Source: an uncultured Oscillospiraceae bacterium (GTDB lineage Bacteria; Bacillota; Clostridia; Oscillospirales; Oscillospiraceae). Taken from it: a stretch of 63,131 nucleotides of DNA. The notes under the pieces are model-generated. The model had not been told where the DNA came from, did not search any database, and worked only from the letters and a program-made list of their open reading frames with translations. Both the position numbers and the translations under genes were made by a program. Each line of letters starts with the position of its first letter. The stretch's first letter is position 1. Shown one piece after another: positions 51,571-60,389 of the stretch. The stretch is taken from contig CALXGH010000025.1 in NCBI GenBank assembly GCA_944387845.1, positions 1 to 63,131 on the forward strand, written 5' to 3'.

Positions 51571-53091
51571 TCACTCTGCAATGTATGCGTTTCCATAGTA
51601 ATGAGCACCGATCTGGCTGAGTTCAAGACCCTCAAGATCAGATCTTACAGCTACATATTTAACTTCGTTATAGAGAACAACACTTGGTGTATCCTTTGTC
51701 AGATAGCCATAGAGCTCTGCAAGGAGTGCATCTCTTTCAGGTCCTTCCGGAGTGGAAGCATACTCATAGTATGTAGCATCAAAGTCCGGATTGTTATACA
51801 GAGAGAAGTTACCTGTTGCTGTGGAGAGGAGCGCACCTCTGAAAGCATAGTCAGCGTGGCCGGAACATGTCTGCCAGAAGTCAAGGATTGCTTCGAAGCT
51901 TGGATCCCTTGCCTCGATAAGAGTGAAGGATGTGTTGTCGTCCTGAACAACGATGTTTACATCGATGTTGATCTCAGCAAGCTGGTCAGCTATAACGGAA
52001 GCGATTTCCTGATATGTCTGGTTTGTGTTTACCCACAGTGTGAAGGAGAAGCCGTCTTCATATCCAGCCTCTTTCATGTACTGCTTAGCAAGATCCAGAT
52101 TATATGTGTTGAATTCTGTTTCCATATAGTCATGTGCTGTTGTAGGAATGAAGCAGTCAGCTGCTGTGCCATAACCATAGAGAAGGTTGTCAACTATTAC
52201 GTTCTTGTCAATAGCGCAAGCGATAGCCTGACGAACAAGGCTGTTGCCAAGAGGACCTTCGGAAGCGCAGTTGAATTCCATAAATACCATCTTCATGGAT
52301 GGGCAAGTGAGGACTTCATAGTCGCCGCTGGATGTGAGTGAATCGATATCGCTCAGTGGGACCTCATAAGCTACGTCAACTTCACCTGTCTGGAGAAGTA
52401 TTGTACGCTGGGAAGCTTCAGGAACGATCTTGAGTGTGATTTTCTGAGTCTTTGGTTTCTCGCCCCAGTAATCATCATAACGCTCAACTGTGTAATAGCT
52501 GCCTTCTTCATAAGTGGAGAACTTGTACGGGCCTGTACCAACAGGAGCGAATTTGAATGCGTCTGGATCAGCGGAATGTACATCGCTTGGAACAATGCTC
52601 ATTTCAGGGCTTGTGAGTGTGTAGATTACAGACGGGTTTGGAGCGTTCAGGTGGATGATAACGTGTGTATCGTCAACAACCTCTGTGGACTCGTATGTGC
52701 CGCCGAACTTGCCATAGGAGTCGGCAACGTCCATTGTGTAAGCTACGTCTTCGCCTGTGAATGCAGAGCCGTCATGGAATGTAACGCCTTCTCTGAGTGT
52801 GAAGGAGAGGTCAGTGTTGTCCTCACTCCAGCTCCACTCGGTAGCAAGACAAGGAACAAGGTTCAGATCTGTGTCATAAGCTACAAGAGGTTCAAAGATC
52901 TGGCGGTAGAGGGAGTAAGCACGCTCCTGGCTGCTGTATGTAGGGTCAAGAGTTGTGAGGTCGCTGCCCTGGCAGAAGATGATTTCATCTTTATAGCCAT
53001 CACCGTCAGCGTCTCCGCCCTTATCAGACGAGCAGGCGCACATGCTTAATACCATAACCGCAGCTAAGGCTAAGCATAAAAGTTTTTTCAT
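51571..53091 (-). CDS. Oligopeptide ABC transporter substrate-binding lipoprotein
   Basis: A 506-residue family 5 solute-binding protein. The signal peptide (MKKLLCLALAAVMVLSMCA) leads to Cys20, after which a linker with DADGDGYKDE precedes the fold. Landmarks are LDPTYSSQERAYSLYRQIFEPLV, FTLREGVTFHDGSAFTGEDVAYT and VGTGPYKF. The ATG at 53091 follows GGAGG. Its ribosome-rich, highly regular codon use suggests strong expression. It supplies substrate to the DppBC channel encoded upstream. Confidence 0.94.
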   Translation of the reverse strand: MKKLLCLALAAVMVLSMCACSSDKGGDADGDGYKDEIIFCQGSDLTTLDPTYSSQERAYSLYRQIFEPLVAYDTDLNLVPCLATEWSWSEDNTDLSFTLREGVTFHDGSAFTGEDVAYTMDVADSYGKFGGTYESTEVVDDTHVIIHLNAPNPSVIYTLTSPEMSIVPSDVHSADPDAFKFAPVGTGPYKFSTYEEGSYYTVERYDDYWGEKPKTQKITLKIVPEASQRTILLQTGEVDVAYEVPLSDIDSLTSSGDYEVLTCPSMKMVFMEFNCASEGPLGNSLVRQAIACAIDKNVIVDNLLYGYGTAADCFIPTTAHDYMETEFNTYNLDLAKQYMKEAGYEDGFSFTLWVNTNQTYQEIASVIADQLAEINIDVNIVVQDDNTSFTLIEARDPSFEAILDFWQTCSGHADYAFRGALLSTATGNFSLYNNPDFDATYYEYASTPEGPERDALLAELYGYLTKDTPSVVLYNEVKYVAVRSDLEGLELSQIGAHYYGNAYIAE

Positions 53092-53120
53092 ATTAGTTTC
53101 CTCCATTTTTATTTTTGTTT

Positions 53121-54083
53121 TTAATTATCTGTAGGAACTCCGGCACGGCAGCACGTTACATAGTGCCCTTCCGCAATCTGCCTTTCCGTCTGAGGCTCCA
53201 TACATTCCGGTCTTGCGTAAGCGCAGCGCTTTGCGAAGCGGCAACCAGCGCCCATATTGATAGGTGAGCTTATCTCTCCTTTTAATACCACTCTATCCAT
53301 CTTTATATCCGGAGATGGAATAGGTATTGCAGAGAGGAGCGCCTGTGTATAGGGATGAGTCGGGTTTTTGAAAAGTTCTTCCGGCTCAGCCCGCTCCACA
53401 ACCTGGCCAAGATACATTACTACTATCTGGTTTGATAGATGTTTAACAACCGACAGGTCGTGGGTGATAAACATGTAAGTAAGACCAAGCTGTTCCTGGA
53501 GATCCTGCATAAGGTTGAGTATCTGTGCCTGAATCGATACATCCAAGGCTGATACCGGCTCATCGCAGACAATGAACTCTGGATTTACCGCAAGTGCTCT
53601 GGCAATTCCTATTCTCTGACGGCGTCCACCGTCCAGCTCATGAGGATAGGAGTTTACAAATCTCTGGGCAAGGCCTACAAGATCCATAAGTTCAAGAACT
53701 CTTTTTGATATACCTGCCTTATCGTTTTTCTTGTAGAGGCCCTGAAGTATAAGCGGAGCCGCGATAGCCTGGCTTACTGTCATTCTCGGATTGAGAGATG
53801 AGTAAGGGTCCTGGAAAATTATCTGCATTTTGGAGCGCATTGCTTTCATCTGCTTTTTATTATAGTCGCAGATGTTTTCTCCATTAAAGATAATCTCACC
53901 GGAGGTAGGCTCGTGGAGCCGCAGTATAGTTCTTCCGAGAGTTGTCTTTCCGCAACCGGACTCGCCAACAACGCCCAGAGTCTGGCCTTTTTCAATTGAA
54001 AAGCTTACATCATCTACGGCCTGAAGAGGGCCGGCTGGTGTGTCAAAATATTTTTTGAGGTTTCGAACTTCAAGCAGTGCCAT
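53121..54083 (-). CDS. Oligopeptide ABC transporter ATP-binding protein (OppF type)
   Basis: A 320-residue ATPase: Walker A GESGCGKTT, Q-loop FQDPYSSLNPRM, an ABC signature region reading HELDGGRRQRIGIARAL (the usual SGG is DGG), Walker B FIVCDEPVSALD and the oligopeptide C-terminal extension with three or four cysteines (GCRFAKRCAYARPEC). Its start overlaps the stop of the OppD gene by one base. Confidence 0.94.
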   Translation of the reverse strand: MALLEVRNLKKYFDTPAGPLQAVDDVSFSIEKGQTLGVVGESGCGKTTLGRTILRLHEPTSGEIIFNGENICDYNKKQMKAMRSKMQIIFQDPYSSLNPRMTVSQAIAAPLILQGLYKKNDKAGISKRVLELMDLVGLAQRFVNSYPHELDGGRRQRIGIARALAVNPEFIVCDEPVSALDVSIQAQILNLMQDLQEQLGLTYMFITHDLSVVKHLSNQIVVMYLGQVVERAEPEELFKNPTHPYTQALLSAIPIPSPDIKMDRVVLKGEISSPINMGAGCRFAKRCAYARPECMEPQTERQIAEGHYVTCCRAGVPTDN

Positions 54084-55066
54084 TATTCTTCCCCTCCCTT
54101 TTCATCCTGCCTGAGGAAGCAGCGTACCGTGTGCTCGCCGCCAACATTTGTTATCTGCGGGTGCTCGTTCTTGCACCGCTCTGTGGCATATTTACACCTG
54201 TCGCAGAAGATGCAACCCTTTGGCATATCCATCGGGTCAGGCATCAGTCCCTCAATAGGCTGAAGTCTCTTTTCGTGGAGATGTATCTTTGGGATCGCTC
54301 CCAGAAGTCCCTCTGTATATGGATGGAGAGTGTTATTGAATATATCATGTACCGTACCGGACTCCACGATTTCACCGGCGTACATTATAGCTACTTTCTC
54401 GCACATCTGGGCCACAACACCAAGGTCGTGGGTTATCAGAAGGGTAGCTGTATTGAATTTCTGTTTAAGTTCACGCATCATCTCCAGAACCTGAGCCTGG
54501 ATTGTAACGTCCAGAGCCGTAGTAGGCTCGTCCGCTATGAGTATACGGGGATTGCAGGCAAGGGCCATAGCAATGACAACTCGCTGCTTCATACCGCCGG
54601 AGAACTGATGCGGATAGTCAAAGGCACGATCAGCAGATATACCAACCATTTCCAGCATCTCACATGCTCTATTGAAAACTTCCTTCTTGTCAAGGTCCTT
54701 ATTGTGTACCTGAATAACCTCAGCTATCTGGTCTCCAACAGTTATTACAGGGTTCAGCGATGACATAGGGTCCTGGAATATCATGGATATCTCCTGGCCT
54801 CTGATACTCATTATATCAGTGTCAGAAAGTTCGAGAATGTTCTTGCCGTCATAAATTATCTCACCGTTTTCTATCTTTCCGGGAGGTGATGGGATAAGCC
54901 TCATTATGCTCTTTGCAAGGGTTGTCTTGCCCGCGCCTGTCTCGCCAACAAGGCCCAGAGTAATGCCGTCCTCAAGAGTAAGGTCTACATTGTTAAGGGC
55001 GTGCACGGTTCCATCTTCCGTGTGGAAGCAAACCTTCAAATCGTGAATTTCAAGAATTTTTCCCAT
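54083..55066 (-). CDS. Oligopeptide ABC transporter ATP-binding protein (OppD type)
   Basis: A 327-residue ATPase: Walker [11 protein letters not shown]-loop [12 protein letters not shown], signature [16 protein letters not shown], Walker [13 protein letters not shown], and C-terminal [15 protein letters not shown]. This is the partner of OppF. GGGGGC precedes the ATG. Confidence 0.95.
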   Translation of the reverse strand: MGKILEIHDLKVCFHTEDGTVHALNNVDLTLEDGITLGLVGETGAGKTTLAKSIMRLIPSPPGKIENGEIIYDGKNILELSDTDIMSIRGQEISMIFQDPMSSLNPVITVGDQIAEVIQVHNKDLDKKEVFNRACEMLEMVGISADRAFDYPHQFSGGMKQRVVIAMALACNPRILIADEPTTALDVTIQAQVLEMMRELKQKFNTATLLITHDLGVVAQMCEKVAIMYAGEIVESGTVHDIFNNTLHPYTEGLLGAIPKIHLHEKRLQPIEGLMPDPMDMPKGCIFCDRCKYATERCKNEHPQITNVGGEHTVRCFLRQDEKGGEE

Positions 55067-55078
55067 TTCTATGCCCCC

Positions 55079-55996
55079 TTATCTCTTAAGCTTCGGATCC
55101 AGCGCGTCTCTCAGACCATCGCCGAAAAGGTTAAACGCAATAACTGAAATTATAAGAGCAATGCCCGGGAAAATTGATACATGCCATGCCTGAAGCATAT
55201 AAGTCCTTGCTGCTGTGAGTATTGCACCCCACTCTGCCTGCGGATACTGTACGCCAAGGCCTAAAAATGAGAGGCCGGCAACGGCGAGTATTGAGTCGCC
55301 TATACCCAGAGAGAGCTGGACAAGTATCGGTGCCAGAGCGTTAGGCAAAATGTACTTGAACATTATCGTAAAGTCGTTTGCGCCCATAGCTCTTGCCGCC
55401 TCAACATATTCGTTATCTTTTACAACCATTACTGAGGCTCTGGCTATTCGTGCATATTTCGCTATACCTGATACCGACAGTGCAATAAGAAGGTTTATAG
55501 TGCTCTTTCCCAGTGCCGCAACAATTGCCATTGCAAGGAGTATGTATGGGACACTGAGGAGAACGTCCATAAAACGCATGATGATATTGTCCGTTGTCTT
55601 TCCATAGTATCCGGCGATAATGCCAAATGGCGCGCCGATGATTACAGAAAGGAATATGGCGGCGATACCAATCGTCAGGGACAACCTGGTACCCCAGATT
55701 ATACGAAGGAAAAGATCACGTCCGTATTCATCGCAACCGAAAATATGCTCAGCCGATGGCTTTGCAAGTCGCAGGCTCAAATCCTGTTTTATTACATGTT
55801 CATTATAAAAAGACTGATCCGTTACTATATCTATTACTACCGTAGCTATGATAATTGCCAGCAGGATCAGGATTATAATAAGTCCGGCTACAGCCATTTT
55901 GTTGTGCTTGAATTGCCTTACTGCCTGCTGGAACAATGTACGCTGCTCCTGTTTGTCTTTTACGGCAGGATCAAACTGCGTTTTCGCTTTGTGCAT
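55079..55996 (-). CDS. Oligopeptide ABC transporter permease (DppC/OppC type)
   Basis: A 305-residue permease with an N-terminal helix (about 35-55) and five more helices. The EAA loop reads EYVEAARAMGANDFTIMFKYILPN. GAGGAGG lies 7 bases before the ATG, so the start is well supported even though it overlaps the end of the DppB gene by 26 bases. Confidence 0.94.
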   Translation of the reverse strand: MHKAKTQFDPAVKDKQEQRTLFQQAVRQFKHNKMAVAGLIIILILLAIIIATVVIDIVTDQSFYNEHVIKQDLSLRLAKPSAEHIFGCDEYGRDLFLRIIWGTRLSLTIGIAAIFLSVIIGAPFGIIAGYYGKTTDNIIMRFMDVLLSVPYILLAMAIVAALGKSTINLLIALSVSGIAKYARIARASVMVVKDNEYVEAARAMGANDFTIMFKYILPNALAPILVQLSLGIGDSILAVAGLSFLGLGVQYPQAEWGAILTAARTYMLQAWHVSIFPGIALIISVIAFNLFGDGLRDALDPKLKR

Positions 55997-56954
55997 GTTT
56001 TTTCCTCCTCTTTACAGCGTACTGGCTTTTAATACGCGGGTCAATAAGTGCGTAGATAATATCTACCGCAAGGTTTACTATTGTAAACAGTATTGTCAGT
56101 GTAACAACGCTTCCTAAAACCGCATTGGTATCTCTATATGATATAGAGTCAACAACATATCTTCCAACGCCTGGCCAGGAGAATATAGTCTCTGTAAGTA
56201 CGGAACCGCCAAGAAGGCTTCCGAAGTTAAGGCCAACGACAGTAACGATAGGAATAAGAGCGTTTTTCAGCATGTGCTTCCAAATAACGGTCTTTTCAGA
56301 TACGCCCTTTGCTCTTGCAGTGTCGATATAGTCCTGCCTGATAACTTCAAGAACAGAAGACCTAGTGGTTCTTGCAATCATGGCCGCATAACCACTGCCA
56401 AGGGTTATTGTTGGCAGAATAAGACTCTTCAGCAATGGGACAAGCCCCACACCCATTCCAGAGGCCGGCAACCAGTGAAGTTTCAGTGCAAAAATTATTA
56501 CAAGTATAAGGGCGTACCAGAATGTTGGCACCGCTGTTAGAAACAGCGTTATGAACATGGTGGCGTTGTCTATTTTGGAATATTGCTTCACCGCCGACAA
56601 TATTCCAACAGGTATTCCTATTATAATTGCAAACAGCATTCCAGCGGAAGCCAGGATGAGTGTATTTCCAAGCCTACCTGCTATGGTCTCAGATACGGAA
56701 CTATTGTTCCTGTATGACCTTCCCATATCACCCTGAACAAGCCCTTTCATATAATTGAAATACCGGACGAAAAACGGATCATTTATACCCAGTTCCTCGT
56801 TCATGGCTTCAATGGCTTCTTCCGTGGCGCTGCTGCCCAGGATCATACGTGCAGGATCACTTGGCGTAAAAAACAGTATTGTAAATACAAGAAATGTTGC
56901 GCCTATAAGTACAGGAATGGCCAGTAAAATACGTTTAATTATATAACGTGCCAT
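55971..56954 (-). CDS. Oligopeptide ABC transporter permease (DppB/OppB type)
   Basis: A 327-residue permease with six helices. The first segment MARYIIKRILLAIPVLIGATFLVF and the EAA loop QDYIDTARAKGVSEKTVIWKHMLKN are standard. The C-terminal tail is basic (KSQYAVKRRKKHAQ). GGAGTAAGTT precedes the ATG. Confidence 0.95.
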   Translation of the reverse strand: MARYIIKRILLAIPVLIGATFLVFTILFFTPSDPARMILGSSATEEAIEAMNEELGINDPFFVRYFNYMKGLVQGDMGRSYRNNSSVSETIAGRLGNTLILASAGMLFAIIIGIPVGILSAVKQYSKIDNATMFITLFLTAVPTFWYALILVIIFALKLHWLPASGMGVGLVPLLKSLILPTITLGSGYAAMIARTTRSSVLEVIRQDYIDTARAKGVSEKTVIWKHMLKNALIPIVTVVGLNFGSLLGGSVLTETIFSWPGVGRYVVDSISYRDTNAVLGSVVTLTILFTIVNLAVDIIYALIDPRIKSQYAVKRRKKHAQSENAV

Positions 56955-56977
56955 AACTTACTCCTTCTGACAGCTCA

Positions 56978-58735
56978 TCATAACTTCCATTTGATGAACT
57001 GTGTCTTTATTGTTTCGTTGAGAGCTTCAAGCTCAAGAACCATACGGTTGCGCTGACGAACAAAGTCTGTACGTGCGAACAGATAGTCGTCGTCAGGTGT
57101 TGTGGCCTTGTCATAGGAGCATGCGTTGGAGAATGCGCAATACGGTGCGTGTTCAGCAGCGTGGTCATGCTCGTAAGGTGAAGAATATGTGAACTTGAGC
57201 ATATTAAGTGTACCAGCGACTTTCTTTATAATGTCGTCAGTGTCTTTATGGTTTGGTATCTCAGATGCCAACTCTCTTACAAGCTTGTCCGTCTCATCCA
57301 CGATAGGAAGCAGCGGAGAGATATCAAAGTCGGAATTAAGTTTCTTCTTGAACTCCTGGAAATATTCTTTCATCTCATCCATGAAGCCCGGCATGTCAAC
57401 AGGGAATATCTCCTCGTTTGCATAGCGGCATGTGAGCTCTGTTCCAACTTTCATGTCGCGGATCATTACATCCGGATCAACCTTGTCAAGAGTATCGTAA
57501 ATTGTGTGCCACCAGAAATACGGTCCGTCAGCGCCAAATGCGCTTGGAACAGTAGCCTCCGTTGTAATGAGAGGCTTTGACTCAGCTGGAGCTGCCTTCT
57601 CGTCAACGAAGAAGGACGGCGCAATGCTGACAGGTGTAAGAACACCCCAGAATGTCTGGTCGCTGTTTCTGTCAAGGTTTGTATAAGGTCTCGGTTTTCC
57701 TGTATTGTATTTTGCAAGGAACTCGTCGTTAAACTTTTTGCCTTCCATACCACTCATTGCAAGCTTTACAGCATTGCTGCCTACACATCCACAAATGTCA
57801 AGATTGATGTGAGCCATACAGTTTTTGCGCAGATCCTCGAAGTGGTTATCAAAGTACCAGCAGGAACCTGAATATCTACCATCGGAATGGCCTGACCACC
57901 ATGCAAAAACAACGCCTCTTTCAAGGTCAGCCTGATGTTTTTTCAGCAGTCTTGCCATCTCAAGCATCATTACGTTTGCAGCACCATTGTCTGTCATGCC
58001 CTCATACCAGGAATCATAGTGGCCGCTAACAAGCACATATTTATCACTCTTGCCCTTTACAACTGCGATAGGCATGCTAGTTGGAACGATACTGTTGTCC
58101 ATCTTTATGTCCATCTTGACTTTGACAGTCTTTTCTTTGCTAAGGTCAATGAGCTTCTGTGCGTTTTTCAGTGTTATCTGCATGTATGGCAAAAACGGAT
58201 AGAGGTCTCTGTCTCTGCGGCCCGGTGTGCCCCATACGCCACCCATTGTGTCATGATGATCAATGCTCTTTGGCCAGATTCCTATAACACCAACGGCGCC
58301 GGCTCTTGCGGCCTCATAATAGAATGTATATGAAAGGTCATGGGACAGAACGATTTTGCCTTTAAAGGAAGCATGTCTTTCTCTATTTTCCTTTCTTGTC
58401 AGGCTGCTGAGTGTACTCCAGTGGTCGTATACCATCTCAGCTTCAAGGCCTTCAGCCTCGCCACTGTATACAGCTGCGATACCCTCAAAGGTCATATCAG
58501 CCTCGCCGACAACCTCAACTTTCGCAGAGACTGGCAGGCTTCTGTATATATCGTATACTTCGCGGTGGCAATCAACACCCGCCGCCTCAAGCTGAGAAAT
58601 TATGTAGTCAACAGACTTCTCTCCGTCTTCACTGCCGGAATAACGCTCCCACTGGCTGATCATTTTTGCGTCAGCCATCATACGTTCTTTGTCTATTTCA
58701 CTCTCTATTATATTGAAAAGTTCGTTGCCGTTCAT
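56978..58735 (-). CDS. M28-type peptidase with altered active-site motif
   Basis: A 585-residue cytosolic protein with a PA-like insert (about 80-200) and an M28 aminopeptidase domain. Zinc ligands His239 (SGHYDSW) and Asp249 (MTDNGAAN) are in place. The EE pair of classical M28 (catalytic Glu) is replaced by SGHSDGRYSGS with His283/Ser284. A histidine-rich end (YEHDHAAEHAPYC) follows. The ATG at 58735 follows AGGGGGA. It is the first gene of the importer operon, so it likely cleaves imported peptides. Confidence 0.82.
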   Translation of the reverse strand: MNGNELFNIIESEIDKERMMADAKMISQWERYSGSEDGEKSVDYIISQLEAAGVDCHREVYDIYRSLPVSAKVEVVGEADMTFEGIAAVYSGEAEGLEAEMVYDHWSTLSSLTRKENRERHASFKGKIVLSHDLSYTFYYEAARAGAVGVIGIWPKSIDHHDTMGGVWGTPGRRDRDLYPFLPYMQITLKNAQKLIDLSKEKTVKVKMDIKMDNSIVPTSMPIAVVKGKSDKYVLVSGHYDSWYEGMTDNGAANVMMLEMARLLKKHQADLERGVVFAWWSGHSDGRYSGSCWYFDNHFEDLRKNCMAHINLDICGCVGSNAVKLAMSGMEGKKFNDEFLAKYNTGKPRPYTNLDRNSDQTFWGVLTPVSIAPSFFVDEKAAPAESKPLITTEATVPSAFGADGPYFWWHTIYDTLDKVDPDVMIRDMKVGTELTCRYANEEIFPVDMPGFMDEMKEYFQEFKKKLNSDFDISPLLPIVDETDKLVRELASEIPNHKDTDDIIKKVAGTLNMLKFTYSSPYEHDHAAEHAPYCAFSNACSYDKATTPDDDYLFARTDFVRQRNRMVLELEALNETIKTQFIKWKL

Positions 58736-59054
58736 AGTGATCCCCCTAAAAGACAGTATTGGCATACTTTTTATTTATTCACTTATTATACTAAAGTGTA
58801 GAATAATGTCAATGCAATTTTTGCATAATTTCAGAATAATTATTCATATTTTAATGGTTAATTTAGCTACAATTCTAAAATATAGAAAAATCACTCATAA
58901 ATATTCAGCCTCTGACTTCCGCATAGCATATCCATACAGGCTCTTTGCCCCGGATAGGTTTTATATGACCTGCTTTTCCATATGTAAACAAAAACATTGT
59001 AATTTTTGAAAATTAAGTTATAATCATTTTATCAAAATATGAAGGAGAAAATTT
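58736..59054. other. Divergent intergenic region, no gene
   Basis: It separates the minus-strand peptidase/importer operon from the plus-strand zinc-ribbon gene. It contains the near-consensus promoter for the operon (58785-58812) and is otherwise AT-rich with no reading frame that looks coding. Confidence 0.6.
58785..58812 (-). promoter_or_regulatory. Near-consensus promoter of the peptidase/importer operon
   Basis: On the minus strand TTGACA (58807-58812) and TATAAT (58785-58790), both perfect, are 16 bases apart and about 50 bases before the M28 start. Confidence 0.8.
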
Positions 59055-59279
59055 ATGGACTTCCTTGAGGATATTGAAATACTTGACTGCCCTATATGCG
59101 GCGGAGCTGCCCTTTTAGAAGAGGAAAACGGCTGGTGCCTGTATGTAACATGTCTTGATTGCGGTTGCAGTACCGCTGAAATACCTTTTAAAAATGAAGA
59201 GGAGAAAAAAGACGCCGCACGCCGGGCCGTAAACACCTGGAATATGGGCAAAGTTATATCAATGGGACCCGGTGAATAA
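59055..59279 (+). CDS. Lar-like zinc-ribbon protein
   Basis: A 74-residue protein with two CxxC knuckles, CPICGG (12-17) and CLDCGC (33-38), and a C-terminal stretch EEKKDAARRAVNTWNMG that matches the Lar_restr_allev pattern. Phage and prophage Lar proteins relieve type I restriction; chromosomal relatives have no proven role. AAGGAG precedes the ATG and a strong terminator follows. Confidence 0.75.
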   Translation: MDFLEDIEILDCPICGGAALLEEENGWCLYVTCLDCGCSTAEIPFKNEEEKKDAARRAVNTWNMGKVISMGPGE

Positions 59280-59345
59280 AAATACACATGCCCTTTCTGT
59301 GCTGTCTTTGGGCACACCCATTGATTATAAGGCTTAACAATCAGT

Positions 59346-59384
59346 AAGCTGCGCCTTTTATAAAGGCGCAGCTTGTTGTTTTTT
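59346..59384 (+). terminator. Terminator after the Lar-like gene
   Basis: AAGCTGCGCCTTT (59346-59358) pairs with its complement (59362-59374), loop TAT, then GTTGTTTTTT. It overlaps the 3' end of the opposing gene. Confidence 0.85.
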
Positions 59385-59642
59385 CAGATCGTCTTTTATA
59401 TATAATAATCCACGGTAGATGTAATTTGTTTGTTCAATAACCGTTTTACCGCTTGCTGCTATCCAGGCTCCCATTGCCGGAGTACAAGTGGACCCGCCGA
59501 AAAGCTCCGCAAACTTACGGATAACTTTTTCTGTCTGTTCTGCGTTATCTGCCGGCTGGTCAACGTCGGCGGTACTCGGAACATACAGCTTTACGCAACT
59601 ATCCATTTTTTCAAATTTTTTTAATACATCAAAGTTTTTCAT
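59358..59642 (-). CDS. Small hypothetical protein, accessory type
   Basis: A 94-residue protein: MKNFDVLKKFEKMDSCVKLYVPSTADVDQ, then KVIRKFAELFGGSTCTPAMGAWIAASGKTVIEQ and IYRGLLYI. This resembles small uncharacterised proteins carried on integrative elements of gut Firmicutes (recollection of family style, not a search). AAAGGGGCG precedes the ATG. Function unknown. Confidence 0.65.
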   Translation of the reverse strand: MKNFDVLKKFEKMDSCVKLYVPSTADVDQPADNAEQTEKVIRKFAELFGGSTCTPAMGAWIAASGKTVIEQTNYIYRGLLYIKDDLKKQQAAPL

Positions 59643-59643
59643 T

Positions 59644-59794
59644 TTTTACGCCCCTTTATCTTGACTTTTCCGCCGCCTTGTTTTAAGATAAAGAGGAAGA
59701 GCGGCGGCGGCGATTATTTTTATTGTTGCCGCTCTCCCGGATACCTGTTAGCGTTCTTCCCTGCAAAGTTGAAACGCTAACAGGTTTTTATTTT
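59644..59794. repeat. Structured repeats between two small accessory genes
   Basis: Two hairpins are clear: AGAGCGGC (59698-59705) with GCCGCTCT (59728-59735), and ACCTGTTAGCGTT (59743-59755) with AACGCTAACAGGT (59773-59785) followed on the plus strand by a T-run. A TCAAGATAAAGG / AAGGCGGCG module in the leaders of both flanking genes recurs in altered, inverted form at 59684-59710. Confidence 0.5.
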
Positions 59795-59911
59795 TTATTT
59801 ATTGGTTTTTGCTTCGCGGACGATTTCGGACGCCTGTTCGGGCGTTTTCGCTTCCGCTTCAATTCTTTTTGCGATGGTTTCAAGTAATGAATCTAACTGT
59901 GCATTTGTCAT
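59795..59911 (-). CDS. Very small protein (38 residues), accessory type
   Basis: Reading MTNAQLDSLLETIAKRIEAE then AKTPEQASEIVREAKTNK, a helical charged peptide. GGAGG lies 11 bases before the ATG at 59911; an in-frame ATG at 59929 would add MEENNG and cannot be excluded. Similar short peptides occur on clostridial integrative elements. It shares leader motifs with the gene at 59358. Confidence 0.55.
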   Translation of the reverse strand: MTNAQLDSLLETIAKRIEAEAKTPEQASEIVREAKTNK

Positions 59912-59959
59912 GCCGTTGTTTTCCTCCATTTTTTCGCCGCCTTTCTTTCCTTTATCTTG

Positions 59960-60389
59960 ATTGTATTGTATCATAATTTATATACATAGTCAAAAGCACC
60001 GAAAATATAAACTTAAAATAAGTTATCAAAATACATAATTATTATAATAATAAGCTATTTTTGCGCATTATTTGTTATCATTTTATGCTATTTTTATTTA
60101 GTAAATTTTACATATTGACGAAAACGCATAGCAAAACAGCCCAAAAAGCACCATACTGTGGGTCTTTATACATAGCCTCATTTTACCATTTTTGTATTTT
60201 GCAGTTATTTTCTCGGTGCTACCGTTTTTTTCTGTAAAATCAAGTAAAATTTCTAACAAATTCTTGCAATTTGAAAAAAATCAGATATACTGTAATTAAA
60301 GGTATCGTTTGTTGAGAAATTTGAGTATGACAATCTTGGCGCCTTAGCGCAGTTGTTATGCTCTTTTTTATTTATGAGGTGATTTTTAT
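59960..60389 (+). other. AT-rich intergenic region before the GlpA-type operon
   Basis: 430 bases without a gene. It is very AT-rich, with one good promoter near 60264-60291 for the downstream operon. No clear riboswitch, RNA gene or operator was recognised. Confidence 0.6.
60264..60291 (+). promoter_or_regulatory. Promoter of the GlpA-type operon
   Basis: TTGCAA (60264-60269), 16-base spacer, TATACT (60286-60291), about 100 bases before the ATG. Confidence 0.6.

Noticed and set aside
51532-52341. Long plus-strand reading frame opposite the solute-binding protein gene
   Set aside because: It is antisense to a clear transporter gene, is Cys/Val-rich in an unnatural way, and has no ribosome site or family match.
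59055-59279. Lar-like gene as evidence for an active anti-restriction system
   Set aside because: No restriction-modification genes or phage genes are nearby; zinc-ribbon similarity alone does not show that function.
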